The notes beneath the pieces are model-generated. The model was not told the DNA's origin and searched no databases. It saw only the letters and a list, made by a program, of their open reading frames with translations. Positions 61,768 to 64,000 of a stretch of 64,000 nucleotides of DNA are shown here, piece after piece (position 1 is the first letter of the stretch; every line of letters starts with the position of its first letter). This DNA comes from GCA-2705995 sp965661625 (GTDB lineage: Bacteria > Bacteroidota > Bacteroidia > Flavobacteriales_G > Salibacteraceae), in NCBI GenBank assembly GCA_965661625.1, contig CBFIEM010000002.1, positions 124,001 through 188,000 on the forward strand, written 5' to 3'. A program made the position numbers and the translations under genes.

Positions 61768-62787
61768 TCAGTTTGATGGAATTTTAAAATGAGTTTCGAT
61801 GAATGCATTACTGGCAGAAATCACTGCTGGGTAATCAGCAGTTTTATGCACTGATGTAATTACATGGTCCCCGGCATTGGGAAATGCTACCTTTTCTTTG
61901 AGATGAACAGGTGTTCCTAGCTGCTGAAACATGGAGAGCATAGCATCAACACTTACCACCTGGTCTTGCTCGTCCTCAGACTTGTAATAGTAACCCAAGA
62001 AAACAGGACATGTAACGTGTTGAAAGGTTTCTTCAGTCATGGTGTTTTCCAAAAGCTCTTGAAGTTGTGGTAGGGCTTCTAAGCGGTATTTAGTATCCCA
62101 GAATTGCTTCACTAGCGGTGGCGCATCATAGCTCTTGTAGTTACTTCCAAATACGAATTGTGCAATCTCAAGTCCCCAAGGGTCATTTAATAATTTGGCG
62201 GTAGGGTCTGCTATTTCGATATTCGGACTATACAACATCAATCCAGCTATTTCGGGATATAATGCTGCTAGCTTTAATGCTAATGTAGCACCAGTTGACA
62301 CCGCCGCAATTACAACACTATCTCCCAATTCTTTAGCAATTGCGTAGGCATATTGGGCTGAACGGAATGTGCTATCTGCATTGTAATTAATCAGCGGTTC
62401 TTGCTCCTTTAGTCCATGCGCATGCAAACGCGATAGGTAAAGGTTAGCTCGGAGTTTATTTGCTACAGCAAAACTAGTTGGGTTTCCCTCTTCATGTGTT
62501 GCTGAAAAGCCATGCAGGTAAAGCACACTATAACGTGTTTTCCGAGGTATAGAATCCTTGTTGTAAAAGTGAATGGAAGCACTGCAACCGTCCCGAATAG
62601 CATACGTTGATTCGTGCTTGACAACGAGTTTTGAAAGCCCTTCTATTTCCGCTTTTATTGGTGGAAGCGAAGGGTTAATAGGGCTCATGTTTTCCACACT
62701 AGGCCCAAGCACAAAAAGTCCTGCAATTATAACGGCAAAAGCGAGGATTATCCTACTTAATTTTTTCACAGACGGAAGGTACATCAA
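61768..62787 (-). CDS. Alpha/beta hydrolase with N-terminal membrane anchor
   Basis: The 339 residues begin with one hydrophobic helix (about 10-28) and an extracytoplasmic alpha/beta-hydrolase domain. The oxyanion motif YLHGFSATHEEG is clear. The nucleophile elbow reads AAVSTGATLA, so the first glycine of GxSxG is alanine, as in some lipases. The acidic and His residues fall near EDEQDQVVSVDAM and GDHVITS. It is probably a serine esterase or lipase facing the periplasm; substrate unknown. The start overlaps the TIGR02757 stop by 4 bases (ATGA). Confidence 0.82.
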   Translation of the reverse strand: MMYLPSVKKLSRIILAFAVIIAGLFVLGPSVENMSPINPSLPPIKAEIEGLSKLVVKHESTYAIRDGCSASIHFYNKDSIPRKTRYSVLYLHGFSATHEEGNPTSFAVANKLRANLYLSRLHAHGLKEQEPLINYNADSTFRSAQYAYAIAKELGDSVVIAAVSTGATLALKLAALYPEIAGLMLYSPNIEIADPTAKLLNDPWGLEIAQFVFGSNYKSYDAPPLVKQFWDTKYRLEALPQLQELLENTMTEETFQHVTCPVFLGYYYKSEDEQDQVVSVDAMLSMFQQLGTPVHLKEKVAFPNAGDHVITSVHKTADYPAVISASNAFIETHFKIPSN

Positions 62788-63563
62788 GCGGCATTAATTC
62801 CATATGCGCCAATACCGAATAATGCAAAATCGTATTTGATTGGATCTTGTGGGTCGAGTTTTCGGAGGGAATTGGTTAGCTCCATTGCGGATTTCCAATC
62901 CTGCTGTTTTCGCTTGAGCAAGCCTAGTTTTCTTCCGACATTACCCGTATGTACGTCTAAGGGTATGAGTAATTCACTGGGTTGGATGTTTTTCCAAAGG
63001 CCAAAATCAACACCATTTTTGCTTGGTCTAACCATCCAACGAAGAAACATATTGAGCCGTTTTGCCGAACTGCCTTTGTTGGGATCTGAAATGTGTTTTC
63101 TAGTGCGGTCTAGATGGGCAACTTCGAAAAAAGTAGCCTTAAACTGATGCAGGTTTTCTTTCATGCTATGACCGTTCAACATCACCGACTCTAATCCATC
63201 ACCCACCAGATAAATACGTTGCAGTGCACGGCAAAAGCAACTTAAATCGTCGAATTGAAATGTGCGATGAACAAAACCTTGAAACATTTTTAAGTCATGC
63301 TCTTGATGGTTTGTAATAAAGTCAAATGGCGCGTTATCCATTAGAGACATGAGTGTAGAAGCATTTCTAATAATGGTTTTTCGATGCCCCCATGCTAATG
63401 TTGCGCTAAAAAAAGCAGCTATTTCAATATCCTCTTTTCGAGTAAAACGTTTTGGAACTGAAATAGGATCGTCTTCTATAAACCAAGATCGTTCGAAATA
63501 ATCAGCCTTTTCATCTAAAAACTGATGAAGCTCCTTTTGATTATTAAATTTAGATAGTTCCAT
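62784..63563 (-). CDS. TIGR02757/DUF2400 family protein
   Basis: The 259-residue protein fits the TIGR02757 family, related to helix-hairpin-helix DNA glycosylases. Motifs include DPISVPKRFTRKEDIEIAAFFSATLAWGHRK and RLNMFLRWMVR. Near the end, KLDPQDPIKYDFALFGIG is the conserved tail. The biochemical function is not established. It overlaps the LolD-like gene by 14 bases and the hydrolase gene by 4 bases. Confidence 0.9.
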   Translation of the reverse strand: MELSKFNNQKELHQFLDEKADYFERSWFIEDDPISVPKRFTRKEDIEIAAFFSATLAWGHRKTIIRNASTLMSLMDNAPFDFITNHQEHDLKMFQGFVHRTFQFDDLSCFCRALQRIYLVGDGLESVMLNGHSMKENLHQFKATFFEVAHLDRTRKHISDPNKGSSAKRLNMFLRWMVRPSKNGVDFGLWKNIQPSELLIPLDVHTGNVGRKLGLLKRKQQDWKSAMELTNSLRKLDPQDPIKYDFALFGIGAYGINAA

Positions 63564-64000
63564 CCCTAATGATGAGCGAACGGTCAGCCTTAGCCGCTAG
63601 CTCCTTGTTATGCGTAACGATGACAAACGTTTGATTGAAGCGCTCGCGAAGTTCAAAGAACAAGTTGTGAAGTTCCTCAGCGGTTTTTGAGTCTAGGTTG
63701 CCACTAGGTTCATCAGCTAAAACAACATCGGGTTTATTGATAAGGGCCCGAGCAACGGCAACCCGTTGTTGCTCTCCGCCAGATAGAGCAGACGGCTTAT
63801 GATCCAAGCGATCACTGAGCCCCAAGTAGTTCAGCAATTCTTTTGCCTCTTGTTCTGTTTTTTGCTTGTTTTTACCTGCCAAGAATGCAGGAATACAAAC
63901 ATTTTCTAATGAAGTAAATTCCGGCAAGAGGTGGTGGAATTGAAAAATGAATCCGATGTGGCGATTTCGGAATGCTGCCAAGGCATTGTCTTTTAATGCA
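63550..64000 (-). CDS. lolD: LolD-like ABC transporter ATP-binding protein (N-terminus beyond the window)
   Basis: Only the C-terminal two thirds of an ABC ATPase are inside the window; the frame is open at 64000 and the Walker A part lies beyond. The Q-loop region HIGFIFQFHHLLPEFT, signature LSGGEQQRV, Walker B VVLADEPSGNLD and H-loop VTHN are intact. FHHLLPEFTSLENV and EPSGNLD are typical of LolD, which with LolC/E releases lipoproteins from the inner membrane. MacB-type ATPases are related alternatives. Several lipoproteins in the window would be its clients. Confidence 0.82.
   Translation of the reverse strand, partial: ALKDNALAAFRNRHIGFIFQFHHLLPEFTSLENVCIPAFLAGKNKQKTEQEAKELLNYLGLSDRLDHKPSALSGGEQQRVAVARALINKPDVVLADEPSGNLDSKTAEELHNLFFELRERFNQTFVIVTHNKELAAKADRSLIIRDGTI

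Noticed and set aside
1..64000. tRNA genes, CRISPR arrays, IS elements, phage genes
   Set aside because: No cloverleaf-like segment with a T-loop motif, no regularly spaced repeats and no transposase, integrase or phage proteins were seen in either strand.

Overview
The window comes from a member of the Bacteroidota, most likely a marine or freshwater Flavobacteriales relative. Several independent signs point there: two secreted proteins with type-A C-terminal sorting domains of the type IX secretion system (T9SS), PorE-like and PorG-like envelope proteins, SprB-type repeats, a DUF2723 (TMEM260-like) membrane protein, a fused OlsF-like acyltransferase, and promoters of the Bacteroidetes form TTG-N17..20-TAnnTTTG instead of Shine-Dalgarno-led genes. 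No rRNA, tRNA, CRISPR array or intact mobile element was seen. The family is not resolved by the sequence alone.

Layout. 1-27.8 kb is dense and mostly core: meaB, two small envelope proteins, a beta-barrel and a Kazal-inhibitor lipoprotein, a PAP2 phosphatase, mazG, a hybrid sensor protein without its phosphoacceptor histidine, an RNA methyltransferase, the large DUF2723 protein, a KirBac potassium channel gene broken by one stop codon, queE, a PorE-like OmpA protein, a four-gene overlapping envelope operon (lipoprotein, DUF5723-like barrel, T9SS cargo, GT-C membrane protein), rarA, a PorG-like protein and pepD. 27.8-38.2 kb is a sparse accessory patch with long non-coding gaps, single unlinked genes and decayed genes: an M14 carboxypeptidase remnant, a VOC protein with one in-frame stop, and an unidentified remnant. 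It also holds an LpxH-like phosphoesterase paired with a glycosyltransferase, and an OlsF-like acyltransferase.

38.2-64 kb returns to core content: mnmE, sucD, a 1135-residue T9SS adhesin-like protein, fabG, a VWA-type membrane protein, uvrB, and a minus-strand operon TPR - ComA-like - rhodanese - DUF368 (PopT family) - aroE. A plus-strand operon follows: glmM-type mutase, cysteine desulfurase, MBL hydrolase, Rrf2 regulator. The last operon, on the minus strand, runs lolD-like (cut by the window edge), TIGR02757 protein, alpha/beta hydrolase, BatA-like protein and a dihydroorotase homologue lacking catalytic residues.

Functionally the window is dominated by envelope construction and surface secretion, with DNA repair (uvrB, rarA), tRNA modification (mnmE, queE), nucleotide housekeeping (mazG) and central metabolism around it. 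The most unusual points are two single-base nonsense mutations in otherwise intact genes, two conserved-looking pseudoenzymes, a compact GC-rich foldable element near 5.6 kb, and three genes whose -7 promoter element ends exactly 4 nt before the ATG, suggesting leaderless mRNAs.
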